Of a DNA stretch of 64,000 nt, positions 1-7,503 are shown piece by piece. Within the stretch, counting starts at the first letter, position 1. Each line of letters starts with the position of its first letter. The stretch spans positions 62,001 through 126,000 of the forward strand of contig JAYRJU010000003.1 in the NCBI GenBank assembly GCA_041906145.1, written 5' to 3'. The position numbers were made by a program, and so were the translations under genes. Origin of the DNA: SHVO01 sp041906145. GTDB taxonomy: Bacteria; Pseudomonadota; Alphaproteobacteria; Rhodospirillales; Rhodospirillaceae. Under the pieces are notes generated by a model, which was not told the DNA's origin, did no database searches, and saw only the letters and a program-made list of their open reading frames with translations.

Positions 1-189
1 CAGAGATCGGATGCAGGCCTCAATACTCGCGGCCTCATTGCGCGCAGGTACGATGGCAACCACCGAAGGCCATGCGCTCATGGGCCGGGTGTCCTGCGGC
101 AGGCGCTGGTCGGCGTGCCAGAAGCCTCGATGCGCGAAAAACAGATAGAGCCACGCGATGAGGCTTATGACCGCAGTAAACGCCAGCAT
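1..189 (-). CDS. hpnB: HpnB hopanoid-associated glycosyltransferase, N-terminal part (cut by window edge)
   Basis: Translating the minus strand from an ATG at 189 gives 63 residues that run off the left edge. They hold an N-terminal membrane helix (about residues 1-20) and a HRGFWHADQRLP stretch, then the first beta strand of a GT-A family 2 fold ending in VAIVPARNEA, the nucleotide-sugar binding start typical of HpnB. The start codon sits directly beside the stop of hpnC (190-192), so the two are one transcription unit. HpnB is a hopene-associated glycosyltransferase whose exact reaction is not settled. Identification rests on this N-terminus plus the hpnC neighbour; the catalytic part is outside the window. 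Confidence 0.82.
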   Translation of the reverse strand, partial: MLAFTAVISLIAWLYLFFAHRGFWHADQRLPQDTRPMSAWPSVVAIVPARNEAASIEACIRSL

Positions 190-1068
190 CTAGAGCCAAA
201 GCCCCAGGAGGCCCGAGAGTGCTGCGCCGGTAAATCCCAGCGGCCCTAGGACGACACGTTCGGCCAGGGGATCCCGCCGCGCGAGACGGCGGGTCAGCTT
301 TTCCGCGACGGAGACGATGATGGCGGTTTCCGCGGCGAGTCGGCGGTGTTTTAGCGCCTTTGGCAGCATGCGCGCGTCCACCAGCAGCGCTTCAGTTGCT
401 ACAATCGCACGGTCGACGACGCGGCGCATCCCGGCAGGCATCTCCGGCAATGCAAGGTCAGTGACGGCGGCGCCTTCGGCCGTCATCCATTCGGCAGGCA
501 AGTAGACCCGGTCCAGCGCGGCATAGTCCTTGCCGCAATCTTGCAGGTGGTTGACGACTTGGAGCGCGTTGCACAGCGCATCTGAGAGCGGATGAAGCGC
601 GGGATCTTCACCGTGCAGATCCAGGAGAAACCGGCCCACGGGCGACGCCGAACGTTCGCAGTATCCGATGAGCTCCGTCCAATCCGCATAGCGCGATTTG
701 GTCGCGTCCTGAATAAAAGCTGAGATGAGATCGAGGCCGTGGCGTTTCGGAATACCCTTACGCTCAAACATCGCGCCGACGGCTCGACCCTTGACGTAGG
801 CAGGGTCCGTATTGCCGCCGTTGACCGCCGCAGCGAAGCCTTGAAGACGGGCAATTTTGTCGTCCGCCGCGAGCTCCGGATTGTCGGCAATGTCGTCGAT
901 GGCGCGCGCAAAGGCGTAGTATACGGCGACGTCGGGCCGCAGTTCTTTCGGCAGAAGCCACGATCCCACCGGGAAATTCTCATCCCCGGCGCCTTTGCCT
1001 GATGGCGTTTCGATTGCTGCGGCAGTGTTCATTCCGTGAGGGATAGCAGAAACATTGACCGGAATCAT
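190..1068 (-). CDS. hpnC: HpnC, hydroxysqualene synthase of the bacterial squalene route
   Basis: A 292-residue trans-isoprenyl diphosphate synthase. The first Asp-rich motif is DDIAD (about residues 58-62) and the second is QDCGKDY (about 176-182), both needed for Mg-diphosphate binding; the ERSASPVG stretch near 138 is typical of squalene/phytoene synthases. In the three-enzyme HpnC/D/E route, HpnC converts presqualene diphosphate to hydroxysqualene, feeding squalene-hopene cyclase. hpnD and hpnE are not in the window but may follow hpnB. A second ATG at 1032 is a plausible start, because the first 12 residues are not conserved-looking. It is divergent from the aminotransferase at 1117, so the promoters must lie in under 100 bp. 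Confidence 0.88.
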   Translation of the reverse strand: MIPVNVSAIPHGMNTAAAIETPSGKGAGDENFPVGSWLLPKELRPDVAVYYAFARAIDDIADNPELAADDKIARLQGFAAAVNGGNTDPAYVKGRAVGAMFERKGIPKRHGLDLISAFIQDATKSRYADWTELIGYCERSASPVGRFLLDLHGEDPALHPLSDALCNALQVVNHLQDCGKDYAALDRVYLPAEWMTAEGAAVTDLALPEMPAGMRRVVDRAIVATEALLVDARMLPKALKHRRLAAETAIIVSVAEKLTRRLARRDPLAERVVLGPLGFTGAALSGLLGLWL

Positions 1069-1116
1069 GCGTCGCGACAGACTGCGCCACCGTCAAAGAG
1101 CCGCCCGGAATTATTC

Positions 1117-2265
1117 GTGACCTCTGCACCACAGCCGCCTGTTCCGCCGACACGCATCGATTTCTCCGCCGAAGACCGGGAATGGATCGCCGAGCGCATC
1201 AAGACCGTGCTGGAAACCGGCCGGCTTACGCTGGGCCCGTTTGGCGAGGAGTTCGAGGGGAAGTTCGCCCAGAGCATCGGCGCGAAACATGCCATCGCGG
1301 TCAACAGTGGCACGTCGTCGTTAGAAATCATGCTGCGGGCCGTCGGCGTCGAGGGCAAGGATATCCTCGTTCCGGCAAACACCTTCTTCGCGACGGCGTC
1401 CGCCGTGATCGCCGCTGGTGGCCGGCCGGTCTTAATGGATACAGATGTAGCGACATTGTCGACCTCGCTGGCCGAGGTGGAGCGCCGCCTGACGTCGAAC
1501 ACCGCCGGCATCATGATCGTGCATATCGCCGGCGTGATTACAGCCGAGATGCCAGCGATCGCCGCCCTCGCGCGCAGGAAGGGGCTGTGGCTGATGGAAG
1601 ATGCCGCGCATGCCCAGGGCTCATCACTGGATGGAAAATTCGCAGGAACTTTTGGATTAGCGGGATCCTTCAGCTTCTATCCGACCAAGGTAATGACGAG
1701 CGCCGAAGGTGGGATGATCGTGACCGGTGACGCCAAGCTCGACAGTGAAGCGCGTATTTACCGCGATCAGGGCAAGGCGAGTTTTTATCAGAATGTGCAT
1801 ATTCGCATGGGCTATAACTGGCGCATGTCGGAACCACACGCGATCATCGGTCTGCGGCACCTCTTCAATGTTCCCGCCATGCTCACCGCGCGTCGGCGCA
1901 TCGCGGCACGCTATGATGCGGCCTTGGGAGCTCTTGCCGCGAAGCGTCCTGAAGCGCCGCGTCCGCTCGCGGTCCCCAAAGGCTGTGTGTCGAATTACTA
2001 CAAGTATGTCGTTATGCTGCCGGAAAAGGTCGAGCGCGCGCCTCTCAAGGCTCGCCTGAAGGACGAGTTCGGCGTCCAATGCAGCGGGGAGGTCTATGAG
2101 GTGCCGCTTCACAAGAACCCCGTCCTCACGCACCTGGATACCGGCGATCTCACCGGCGCCGACGCCGCTTGTGGCCGGCAGCTCTGCCTGCCGATCTTCG
2201 CCAGCATGACTGACTCCCAAGTTGACCGGGTCATTGCCGCTTTCGAAGCAATTTATCGCGCTTAG
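1117..2265 (+). CDS. DegT/DnrJ/EryC1/StrS family PLP aminotransferase
   Basis: About 382 residues from a GTG at 1117; the frame is open back to an ATG at 1036, but those 27 extra residues are low-complexity and would overlap hpnC. The fold is a sugar aminotransferase of the DegT/StrS family: NSGTSSLEIMLRA for the PLP phosphate, VPANTFFATASAV, the Asp of MEDAAHAQG that stacks on PLP, and the Schiff-base lysine in FYPTKVMTSAEGGM (about Lys191 from the GTG). Such enzymes add an amino group to keto-sugars or cyclitols. It sits head-to-head with hpnC, so a role in an amino-sugar or amino-cyclitol hopanoid head group is possible, but it is not HpnO (a class III aminotransferase) and the substrate is unknown. 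Confidence 0.8.
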   Translation: MTSAPQPPVPPTRIDFSAEDREWIAERIKTVLETGRLTLGPFGEEFEGKFAQSIGAKHAIAVNSGTSSLEIMLRAVGVEGKDILVPANTFFATASAVIAAGGRPVLMDTDVATLSTSLAEVERRLTSNTAGIMIVHIAGVITAEMPAIAALARRKGLWLMEDAAHAQGSSLDGKFAGTFGLAGSFSFYPTKVMTSAEGGMIVTGDAKLDSEARIYRDQGKASFYQNVHIRMGYNWRMSEPHAIIGLRHLFNVPAMLTARRRIAARYDAALGALAAKRPEAPRPLAVPKGCVSNYYKYVVMLPEKVERAPLKARLKDEFGVQCSGEVYEVPLHKNPVLTHLDTGDLTGADAACGRQLCLPIFASMTDSQVDRVIAAFEAIYRA

Positions 2266-2672
2266 CCAGGCGATCTTCCGCGTGCCGAGGTGTGTTTGCG
2301 TGACCGTACGGCGCCTGCCTGCGGGCGTCGGTACGCCGCACCCCTGCAACCTCGCCATGAAATGATCACATTTGCCCCTGAAATGCCCCGACCTCGTCCT
2401 AGGATCAGCGTAGTTGGGGAGTTGAATGTAGGAGTTGAAAGAGACTTCCGCATTCGAGGCTCGCTATGGAAAACATCGACCGCTTTTTTGAAGCTTATGA
2501 CCGGGTGATCCCCAACTGGTTCGGCGACGCGCTAGCCGCAGTGATTGTTCTCGGACCGATCCTATTCTTCGCGCTCTAACAACCCACGACTAAGCCTGCC
2601 GTTCGCCAAGTTTTCGAGCCTTCATCCCCTCCGGCCAAATGCTATGATCCTCGTATCGTAAGAGGATCTTTC
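2266..2672. other. Intergenic stretch, mostly without a recognised gene
   Basis: 407 bases between the aminotransferase and the small secreted protein. Apart from the 37-codon membrane microprotein candidate at 2466-2579 I see no gene, no clear hairpin with a T-run and no strong promoter. Confidence 0.5.
2466..2579 (+). CDS. Candidate single-pass membrane microprotein (37 aa)
   Basis: An ATG at 2466 follows a GAGG ribosome-binding site (2456-2459) at 6-base spacing and opens a 37-codon frame. The peptide begins MENIDRFFEAYDRVIPNWF, an amphipathic, charged start, followed by one hydrophobic helix (about residues 21-37, DALAAVIVLGPILFFAL) that runs to the very C-terminus. This N-in single-pass layout is common for bacterial small membrane proteins. 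No family is recognised. A longer frame (2290-2508) overlaps it out of phase but has no such structure. Support is the ribosome-binding site and the hydrophobic design only. Confidence 0.45.
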   Translation: MENIDRFFEAYDRVIPNWFGDALAAVIVLGPILFFAL

Positions 2673-3074
2673 ATGGCCTTCCGCGCTCTCCCGCTTCTCA
2701 TCAGCTTTCTGGCGGCTTCGGCCCTCGCTGCGCCTCCGGGCGATGGCCGCTTCGTACCAGGGTCCGAACTAGACGGCACATGGGAGGGGATTTTGTCGAA
2801 CGGAGGCATGGGACTGCCCATGATCTTCGTCATCAGCACGATGCCGGGAGAGGGCACGAAGGCCTTCCTCGATGTGATGGATCAGGCGCCCAAAGATATC
2901 CCTGTGACCAACTATCGCCGTGAGAAAGATACCGTTTCCATGGAAATTCCGGCCGTGGGCGGAAAGTTTGATGGCCTGGTGTCAGGCGATTTAGCGGCGA
3001 TTTCCGGCCGCTGGACTCAGACCGGCGCCGCCGGAAGTCCGGTTCCGCTTATCCTCCACCGCAAAGCCCCTTAG
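2673..3074 (+). CDS. Small secreted protein of the lipocalin-like hydrolase-prodomain type
   Basis: 133 residues with a clear Sec signal peptide (MAFRALPLLISFLAASALA, cleavage near AAP). The mature part has the pattern LDGTWEGILSN ... MIFVIS ... AFLDVMDQ ... IPVTNYR ... ISGRWTQTG ... PLILHRK. That resembles the roughly 100-residue beta-rich domain found at the N-terminus of many secreted serine and alpha/beta hydrolases, here standing alone with no hydrolase behind it. An enzymatic role is unlikely; ligand binding or a chaperone role is a guess. The stop is followed by the TetR operator region. Confidence 0.6.
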   Translation: MAFRALPLLISFLAASALAAPPGDGRFVPGSELDGTWEGILSNGGMGLPMIFVISTMPGEGTKAFLDVMDQAPKDIPVTNYRREKDTVSMEIPAVGGKFDGLVSGDLAAISGRWTQTGAAGSPVPLILHRKAP

Positions 3075-3110
3075 TCCGCGTTCTGATTCTCGGGGAGGGA
3101 TCGCAACTTT

Positions 3111-3143
3111 TATAAATGTACTGTATTATACAGTACATTTATA
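3111..3143. promoter_or_regulatory. 33-bp perfect palindrome, probable operator of the TetR gene
   Basis: Left arm TATAAATGTACTGTAT (3111-3126), one central T (3127), and the exact reverse complement as right arm (3128-3143). It ends 18 bases before the ATG of the TetR-family gene. Length, perfect symmetry and position fit an autoregulatory TetR operator lying over the promoter. It also carries overlapping AT-rich hexamers that could serve as a -10 box. Confidence 0.75.
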
Positions 3144-3161
3144 TACGGTCGGGTGAGCCGC

Positions 3162-3785
3162 ATGTCTTCAGTCTTAGAGATTAAGCGATCTCGTGGAGAG
3201 ATTCGGCGGGCCGCAATTGTCGCCGCCGCGACCGACGTTTTTCTAGATCAGGGATTTGCGGCCGCAACCCTGGACGACGTGGTTCGCCGGGCTGGCGGAT
3301 CGCGGGCGACGCTCTATCAGAACTTCGGCAGTAAGGAGGGCTTGTTTGCGGCGATCATCGCCAAGCAGTGCGAACTGGTCGTCGCACCGCTCAAAGCGCT
3401 CTCCGAGGGCGACGGGAGGCCCGAGGACGTGCTCGCTGAGTTGGGGCGATGCTTCATGGATATTCTCATGAGCCCACGCGGCCTGGGTCTGTACCGCATG
3501 GTGAGCGCGGAAGCGTCGCGTTTTCCAGCACTGGGCGCCCAGGTCTTTGCGAGCGGACCGAAAGCCGCCGCAGACCAACTTGCGGTCTATCTACGGGCGC
3601 AAGTAAAGGCGGGTACACTCAGGCTGCCGAACGTGGACCTTGCCGCCCGGCACTTCCTGGAAATGGTGAAAGGCGATCTCCATACCCGCGCGCTCTTCAA
3701 CGTCGCCCCCCTCCCAACGGCCGCCGAAATCGAGACGTGCGTGACGGGTGCGGTCGACACCTTCCTGACTGGCGCCCGGCCATGA
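3162..3785 (+). CDS. TetR/AcrR family transcriptional repressor
   Basis: About 207 residues from ATG 3162; an in-frame GTG at 3153 is an alternative. The N-terminal helix-turn-helix is clear: IVAAATDVFLDQGFAAATLDDV ... GGSRATLYQNFGSKEGLFAAII, the standard TetR DNA-binding module. The C-terminal part (about residues 75-205) looks like the AefR-type ligand domain used by regulators of efflux or fatty-acid metabolism. The 33-bp palindrome just upstream is its likely operator. The stop overlaps the ATG of the next gene (ATGA at 3782-3785), so the regulator and the phosphatase are translationally coupled. The inducer is unknown. Confidence 0.88.
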   Translation: MSSVLEIKRSRGEIRRAAIVAAATDVFLDQGFAAATLDDVVRRAGGSRATLYQNFGSKEGLFAAIIAKQCELVVAPLKALSEGDGRPEDVLAELGRCFMDILMSPRGLGLYRMVSAEASRFPALGAQVFASGPKAAADQLAVYLRAQVKAGTLRLPNVDLAARHFLEMVKGDLHTRALFNVAPLPTAAEIETCVTGAVDTFLTGARP

Positions 3786-4348
3786 CGATCTTGCGTCGTC
3801 CTTTCTATTTTCTGCGCCACGGCGAAGCGGATTGGAATGTCGCCCGGATGTGCATCGGGCAACTCGATCGGCCGCTGACCGACCGCGGACGCGTTCAGGC
3901 GGAGGATGCGCGCCGCTATTGCGCGGGGCTCAACATATCATCGGTCTATTTTAGCCCTCTCTCCCGCGCGGCCGAAACCGCGGCTCTGGTCATGCGCGGC
4001 CGCGAAATCGGTATGCAGGAGGACGCCGGGCTTCTCGAAGCTTGCCTCGGCGTAAAACAGGGCGCGCGCGAAGATGACGCGGGCGATCCCTTCTTACGCA
4101 AATGGATTGGCGGGGCTGCGATAGATGACGCCGAAACTTATGCGGGATTCCAAAAACGCGTGTGTGACGCCGTGAATCGCTGCCTCACCGCTGCGCATGA
4201 CGATGGCGCGCCGCTGATCGTCGCCCATGCAGGGGTCTATCATGCGCTGCGAGATGCGATGAGCGTGCCGGCCGGCCGGGTTCTACACTGTGTTCCCTAC
4301 AGCCATCATCCAGAGGGAAATGACTGGCGCGTCGAGGTCGTTGTTTAG
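3782..4348 (+). CDS. Histidine phosphatase (phosphoglycerate mutase-like) family protein
   Basis: 188 residues starting at the ATG that overlaps the TetR stop. The catalytic signature FLRHGEADWN is near the N-terminus (residues 9-18), with PLTDRGRVQAED and FSPLSRAAETA following, and the second catalytic His in IVAHAGVYHALRD near residue 144. Family members dephosphorylate small phosphorylated metabolites or act as alpha-ribazole phosphatase or broad phosphatases; the substrate cannot be told. Coupling to the TetR gene suggests it is part of the regulated response. It ends tail-to-tail with the beta-propeller gene, the two stops sharing TTAG at 4345-4348. Confidence 0.82.
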   Translation: MTILRRPFYFLRHGEADWNVARMCIGQLDRPLTDRGRVQAEDARRYCAGLNISSVYFSPLSRAAETAALVMRGREIGMQEDAGLLEACLGVKQGAREDDAGDPFLRKWIGGAAIDDAETYAGFQKRVCDAVNRCLTAAHDDGAPLIVAHAGVYHALRDAMSVPAGRVLHCVPYSHHPEGNDWRVEVVV

Positions 4349-5817
4349 CGGGTTTGGTATTCGCCGACCTTGGGATTTCCATCGCCGCTGCATCCCGGTG
4401 GACCATAACGCAGGAACTTTTGCGCGCGCGCGGCGCCATCGACTTCACCGATATAGATGTTGCCTTGCGAGTCGGTCGCCATGAGGTGTGGCCAATGGAA
4501 TAGACCGCCGTTGCGTCCCCCGCCGCCGATCCGTGATAACTCCGTGAGGTTGCGCCGGTTGACCACATACACCACATCGTTCGCGAGGTCGCCGACGTAC
4601 AGGCAGCTTTGCGCGGGATCGGTGGACAGCGCGACGGTGCCCGAAGTGCCGCCGCCTTGCGCCTCCGGGGCGACGAGGAATTCACCGACGAAGCCGCATT
4701 TTCCCGGATCCCCGCCGTCGTTTTTGCAGTCTTTACCGACATCGGCCGTCTTAAAAACTTGGACGCGGTTGTTGCCGCGATCGCACACGTAGAGCAATCC
4801 GTCGTTCGCGAGTTTCACGCAATGTACGGGACTGCGAAAGAAGGCCGGTTTCGTGCGGCCAGCCCGATAGTCCTGGATCCAAGTCATTTCGTTTGGGCGC
4901 GTCTGGCCCGGTTCATAGACCATGGAACCGGCATTCTCGCCAGCAACCGGGTTCTGACCGTAAGCGCCGAAATGGCCGATGTATTTGCCTGTCGCCGCAT
5001 CGATCATGAGGATGCGGCGGTTTCCGTAACCGTCGGCGATATAGAGGATATTGGTCTTCGGATCGGCAACCATATCAGAGGGCCAGAAGGGTTGAGGAGT
5101 TCCGTTCACGCCGCCCTTCACATCATTGCTGTTCGGTCCCTTGGCCCCGGCGGCGCCGATCTGCATCACGAAGGTGCCGTCAGCCCTAAACTTCAAGATG
5201 TGCGAGTCATTGCCGAAGTTTGGCGCCCATGGATACTGACCGTGGAAGTTCGCGGCTTGGCCGTTGCCCGCGATGTAAATGAAGCCGTTGTGGTCGACAT
5301 AAATCCCATGTTCACGCGCGGGCCATGTGCAGCCATCTTCCGCACGGCAACGTTGGGCCAGAAAGTTCGTATCCGCCGGGCCGCCCCAAGCTTGTACGAG
5401 GCGCCCCGCCTGATCAAATTCCAGCACCGAGGGCGCGGGCGCACAGCAGCCGTTGAGTTGCCCGTCGGGCCGGGGATGTCCAAGCGCGCTAATCGCATTG
5501 CCCTTGGCGTCCTTACTTGCGGCCCCTTGCATCCCGCTATCTGTTGAACTCACCGAACGCGGCCGGTGCAGGACCCAGATGTGGTCTTTGGCATCTACGG
5601 CGATACCGCCGACGTCGCCGATGACCCAGTTATTCGGAAGAGGCTGTGGCCAAGCGGGATCGAGAACAAAGCCCGGAGCTGTGCCTTTCGCGGCGCTGTA
5701 AGCGGTAAGGCGATCGAGGACGCCGGCTTTCTGCAAAGCTTCACGCGCGCTGTTTTGAGCGAGGGCTGGCTGCGCCGGAAGCAGCACCGCAAGAGCCGCG
5801 ATCAGAAGGTTCTTCAT
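4345..5817 (-). CDS. Secreted NHL/SMP-30-like beta-propeller protein
   Basis: 490 residues with a Sec signal peptide (MKNLLIAALAVLLPAQPALAQ). The rest shows repeated blades of the NHL type: GGIAVDAKDHIWVLHRP, EHGIYVDHNGFIYIAGNG, SDMVADPKTNILYIADGYGNRR, VKLANDGLLYVCDRGNNRVQVF and MATDSQGNIYIGEVDG, giving a six-bladed propeller. Several Cys pairs (CCAPAP, CRAEDGC, CKNDGGDPGKC) suggest disulfides, fitting a periplasmic or extracellular place. Relatives include peptidyl-alpha-hydroxyglycine lyase-like and gluconolactonase-like proteins, but no catalytic set can be assigned. A 10-bp inverted repeat lies just upstream of the start. Confidence 0.75.
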   Translation of the reverse strand: MKNLLIAALAVLLPAQPALAQNSAREALQKAGVLDRLTAYSAAKGTAPGFVLDPAWPQPLPNNWVIGDVGGIAVDAKDHIWVLHRPRSVSSTDSGMQGAASKDAKGNAISALGHPRPDGQLNGCCAPAPSVLEFDQAGRLVQAWGGPADTNFLAQRCRAEDGCTWPAREHGIYVDHNGFIYIAGNGQAANFHGQYPWAPNFGNDSHILKFRADGTFVMQIGAAGAKGPNSNDVKGGVNGTPQPFWPSDMVADPKTNILYIADGYGNRRILMIDAATGKYIGHFGAYGQNPVAGENAGSMVYEPGQTRPNEMTWIQDYRAGRTKPAFFRSPVHCVKLANDGLLYVCDRGNNRVQVFKTADVGKDCKNDGGDPGKCGFVGEFLVAPEAQGGGTSGTVALSTDPAQSCLYVGDLANDVVYVVNRRNLTELSRIGGGGRNGGLFHWPHLMATDSQGNIYIGEVDGAARAQKFLRYGPPGCSGDGNPKVGEYQTR

Positions 5818-5828
5818 CGCTCGCCGTT

Positions 5829-5863
5829 CCCATCATGAAGCTGTGCGCGGCAGTCATGATGGG
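5829..5863. repeat. Inverted repeat in the leader of the beta-propeller gene
   Basis: CCCATCATGA (5829-5838) and its exact reverse complement (5854-5863) flank a 15-base spacer. The repeat is 11 bases upstream of the minus-strand start at 5817. It could be an operator or an mRNA hairpin close to the ribosome-binding site. It also lies downstream of the YciI gene, but no T-run follows, so a terminator is less likely. Confidence 0.5.
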
Positions 5864-5896
5864 CGGCGGGAACCGAGAAGAAAAGAGGGTTCCGGC

Positions 5897-6319
5897 TTAG
5901 TTGCGCGCGGCGTTGGCGCGGTTGTTTTCATGGAGAGTCGCGACGTCGGGCGTCAGGACTTCAGCGAAATCCTCCATTTCATAGAACGGGCGGATTTCGA
6001 TCTCACTCGGTCCCGGCATCGGGTTAGGGCACTTCTTTACCCACTCGATCGCGTGAGCCATGTCCTTCACGTTCCAAATCCAGTAGCCGGCCACGACTTC
6101 CTTGGTCTCAGCGAAGGGGCCGTCGATCACCAGGCGGTTTGGACCGTCGAAGGCAACGCGCTTGGCCACTTTTGTCGGTTTCAGGCCGGCGCCGTCCACC
6201 ATGATGCCTTCCTTAATCAAAAGTTCGTTGTACTTGCCCATCGCTTCAAACAGCTCGGTCTTCGGCATGATCCCGGCTTCGCTATCGACGGTCGCCTTCA
6301 CAAACACCATCACCCGCAT
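5897..6319 (-). CDS. YciI-like (YCII/DGPF domain) protein
   Basis: 140 residues from an ATG at 6319, chosen because AAGGAG (6327-6332) lies 7 bases upstream; the open frame continues further but without family features. The fold is the ferredoxin-like YCII domain: MRVMVFVKATVDSEAG at the N-terminus, LVIDGPFAETKEVVAGYWIW in the middle (the DGPF-type motif) and EWVKKCPNP. Relatives are small, dimeric proteins often linked to ECF sigma factors or dehalogenation-type chemistry; no sigma factor is adjacent here. The gene is on the same strand as the beta-propeller, 79 bases away. Confidence 0.8.
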   Translation of the reverse strand: MRVMVFVKATVDSEAGIMPKTELFEAMGKYNELLIKEGIMVDGAGLKPTKVAKRVAFDGPNRLVIDGPFAETKEVVAGYWIWNVKDMAHAIEWVKKCPNPMPGPSEIEIRPFYEMEDFAEVLTPDVATLHENNRANAARN

Positions 6320-6444
6320 TGTCGCTCTCCTTATTGAATTGAATCGGCCATCCCGGCCTCGTGCAAAGGACGGACGAGCGCGGCCCGTTCCGACAATCAC
6401 CGGTTTTTTCTTTGCGCTTCGAAGAAGCTCGAAAAGATAAGGAC

Positions 6445-7503
6445 TTAGAGGATGCGGCTGTACCAGAGCAGCGAGAGGCCCGCCGCCGCGATGGCGAACA
6501 GAGCGGCCGCGGCTGCGAAGAACGAGGTGATCTCGGTCTCCTTCCGCTCCATCACGAACTGGGTATTGAGGGTCTTGTAGACCTCTTTCAGGTCTGTCCC
6601 GGAGCCCGCGAAGAAGTATTTACCCCGCGTCAGGTCAGCGATGGTTTGCAGGGTCTCTTCATCGAGTTGCACGCGCATGGAGCGTCCGCCCCAGCCGACG
6701 ATCTCACCGCCCTTGGTGCCGAGGCCGACGGTGAAAATGCGAACGCCACGATCGGCGGCCATGCGCGCAGTTTCGACCGGATCAGGACCTGTGGTGGCCT
6801 GGCCGTCGGTCAGCAGGATCACCACCGCGCTTTCATAAGACCCCGGCGGCACGGGCGTGAAGTTCTCTTCCGCCGCACGCGGTTCGGGATTGCGGTCGAG
6901 TGAAGAACCCATGGACTCGCGGCCAAAGCCGCGCTGGTACTCCGGCAGCCTATTGTCGAAGTTCGCGCTGGGGAAAATCGTCTGTAGGGAAACAAGGATA
7001 CCGCTCCCGATCGCAGTCCCCCGCTGCGGTTGAAAGCGGTCGATGGCTTTGATCAGGTCATCACGGTTCGTCGTCGGGGGCTGCACCAGCAAAGCGGCGC
7101 CGGCAAAAGCGACGATGCCGATTTGGGTGGAACTCGGCTGTTCCTGAATGAAGGTCTTGGCGGCGGTCTGGGCGGCGACGAGGCGGTTGGGTTCAACGTC
7201 GGCCGCGCGCATGCTGGCCGAGACATCCATGGCCAAGATGACCTGGGAACGCTGCGACGGCAGGGTGATCATCGCCGCCGGTCGCGCGATCGCGGCCAGC
7301 ATCAGCGTAACCGCAATCAGGAAAAGCGCGGCGGGCACGTGACGGCGCAAGCTGGCGCCGGTCCCCATCGCGTCCTTCACCATGCCGATATTGGCATAGC
7401 GCAATGCCATCTTTTTCTTGCGCTTCAGCACATACAGATACAGCGCCACAAGCGCCGGCACGGCGAGCAGCAGCCATAACATGATGGGCGAAAGAAACTT
7501 CAT
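6445..7503 (-). CDS. VWA-domain membrane protein (BatA-like)
   Basis: 352 residues with N-terminal helices (MKFLSPIMLWLLLAVPALVALYLYV-type start and a second near 60-75), a von Willebrand A domain from about 90 to 300, and a C-terminal helix. The MIDAS metal site is intact: DVSASMRAADVEPNR and later LTDGQATTGPDPVE. The layout is that of BatA/BatB aerotolerance-type proteins working with a MoxR AAA+ ATPase, the last of a three-gene unit (MoxR, DUF58, VWA). The start overlaps the stop of the DUF58 gene by 4 bases. Unlike full bat operons there is no second VWA or TPR (BatB-E) gene. Confidence 0.85.
   Translation of the reverse strand: MKFLSPIMLWLLLAVPALVALYLYVLKRKKKMALRYANIGMVKDAMGTGASLRRHVPAALFLIAVTLMLAAIARPAAMITLPSQRSQVILAMDVSASMRAADVEPNRLVAAQTAAKTFIQEQPSSTQIGIVAFAGAALLVQPPTTNRDDLIKAIDRFQPQRGTAIGSGILVSLQTIFPSANFDNRLPEYQRGFGRESMGSSLDRNPEPRAAEENFTPVPPGSYESAVVILLTDGQATTGPDPVETARMAADRGVRIFTVGLGTKGGEIVGWGGRSMRVQLDEETLQTIADLTRGKYFFAGSGTDLKEVYKTLNTQFVMERKETEITSFFAAAAALFAIAAAGLSLLWYSRIL

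Noticed and set aside
1036..1116. Upstream start of the aminotransferase at 1036
   Set aside because: The 27 extra residues are not family-like and would overlap hpnC; the GTG at 1117 is preferred.
3111..3143. LexA box in the TetR palindrome
   Set aside because: A LexA box has CTG and CAG 10 bases apart; here they are 7 bases apart (CTGTATTATACAG). The site is better explained as a TetR operator.
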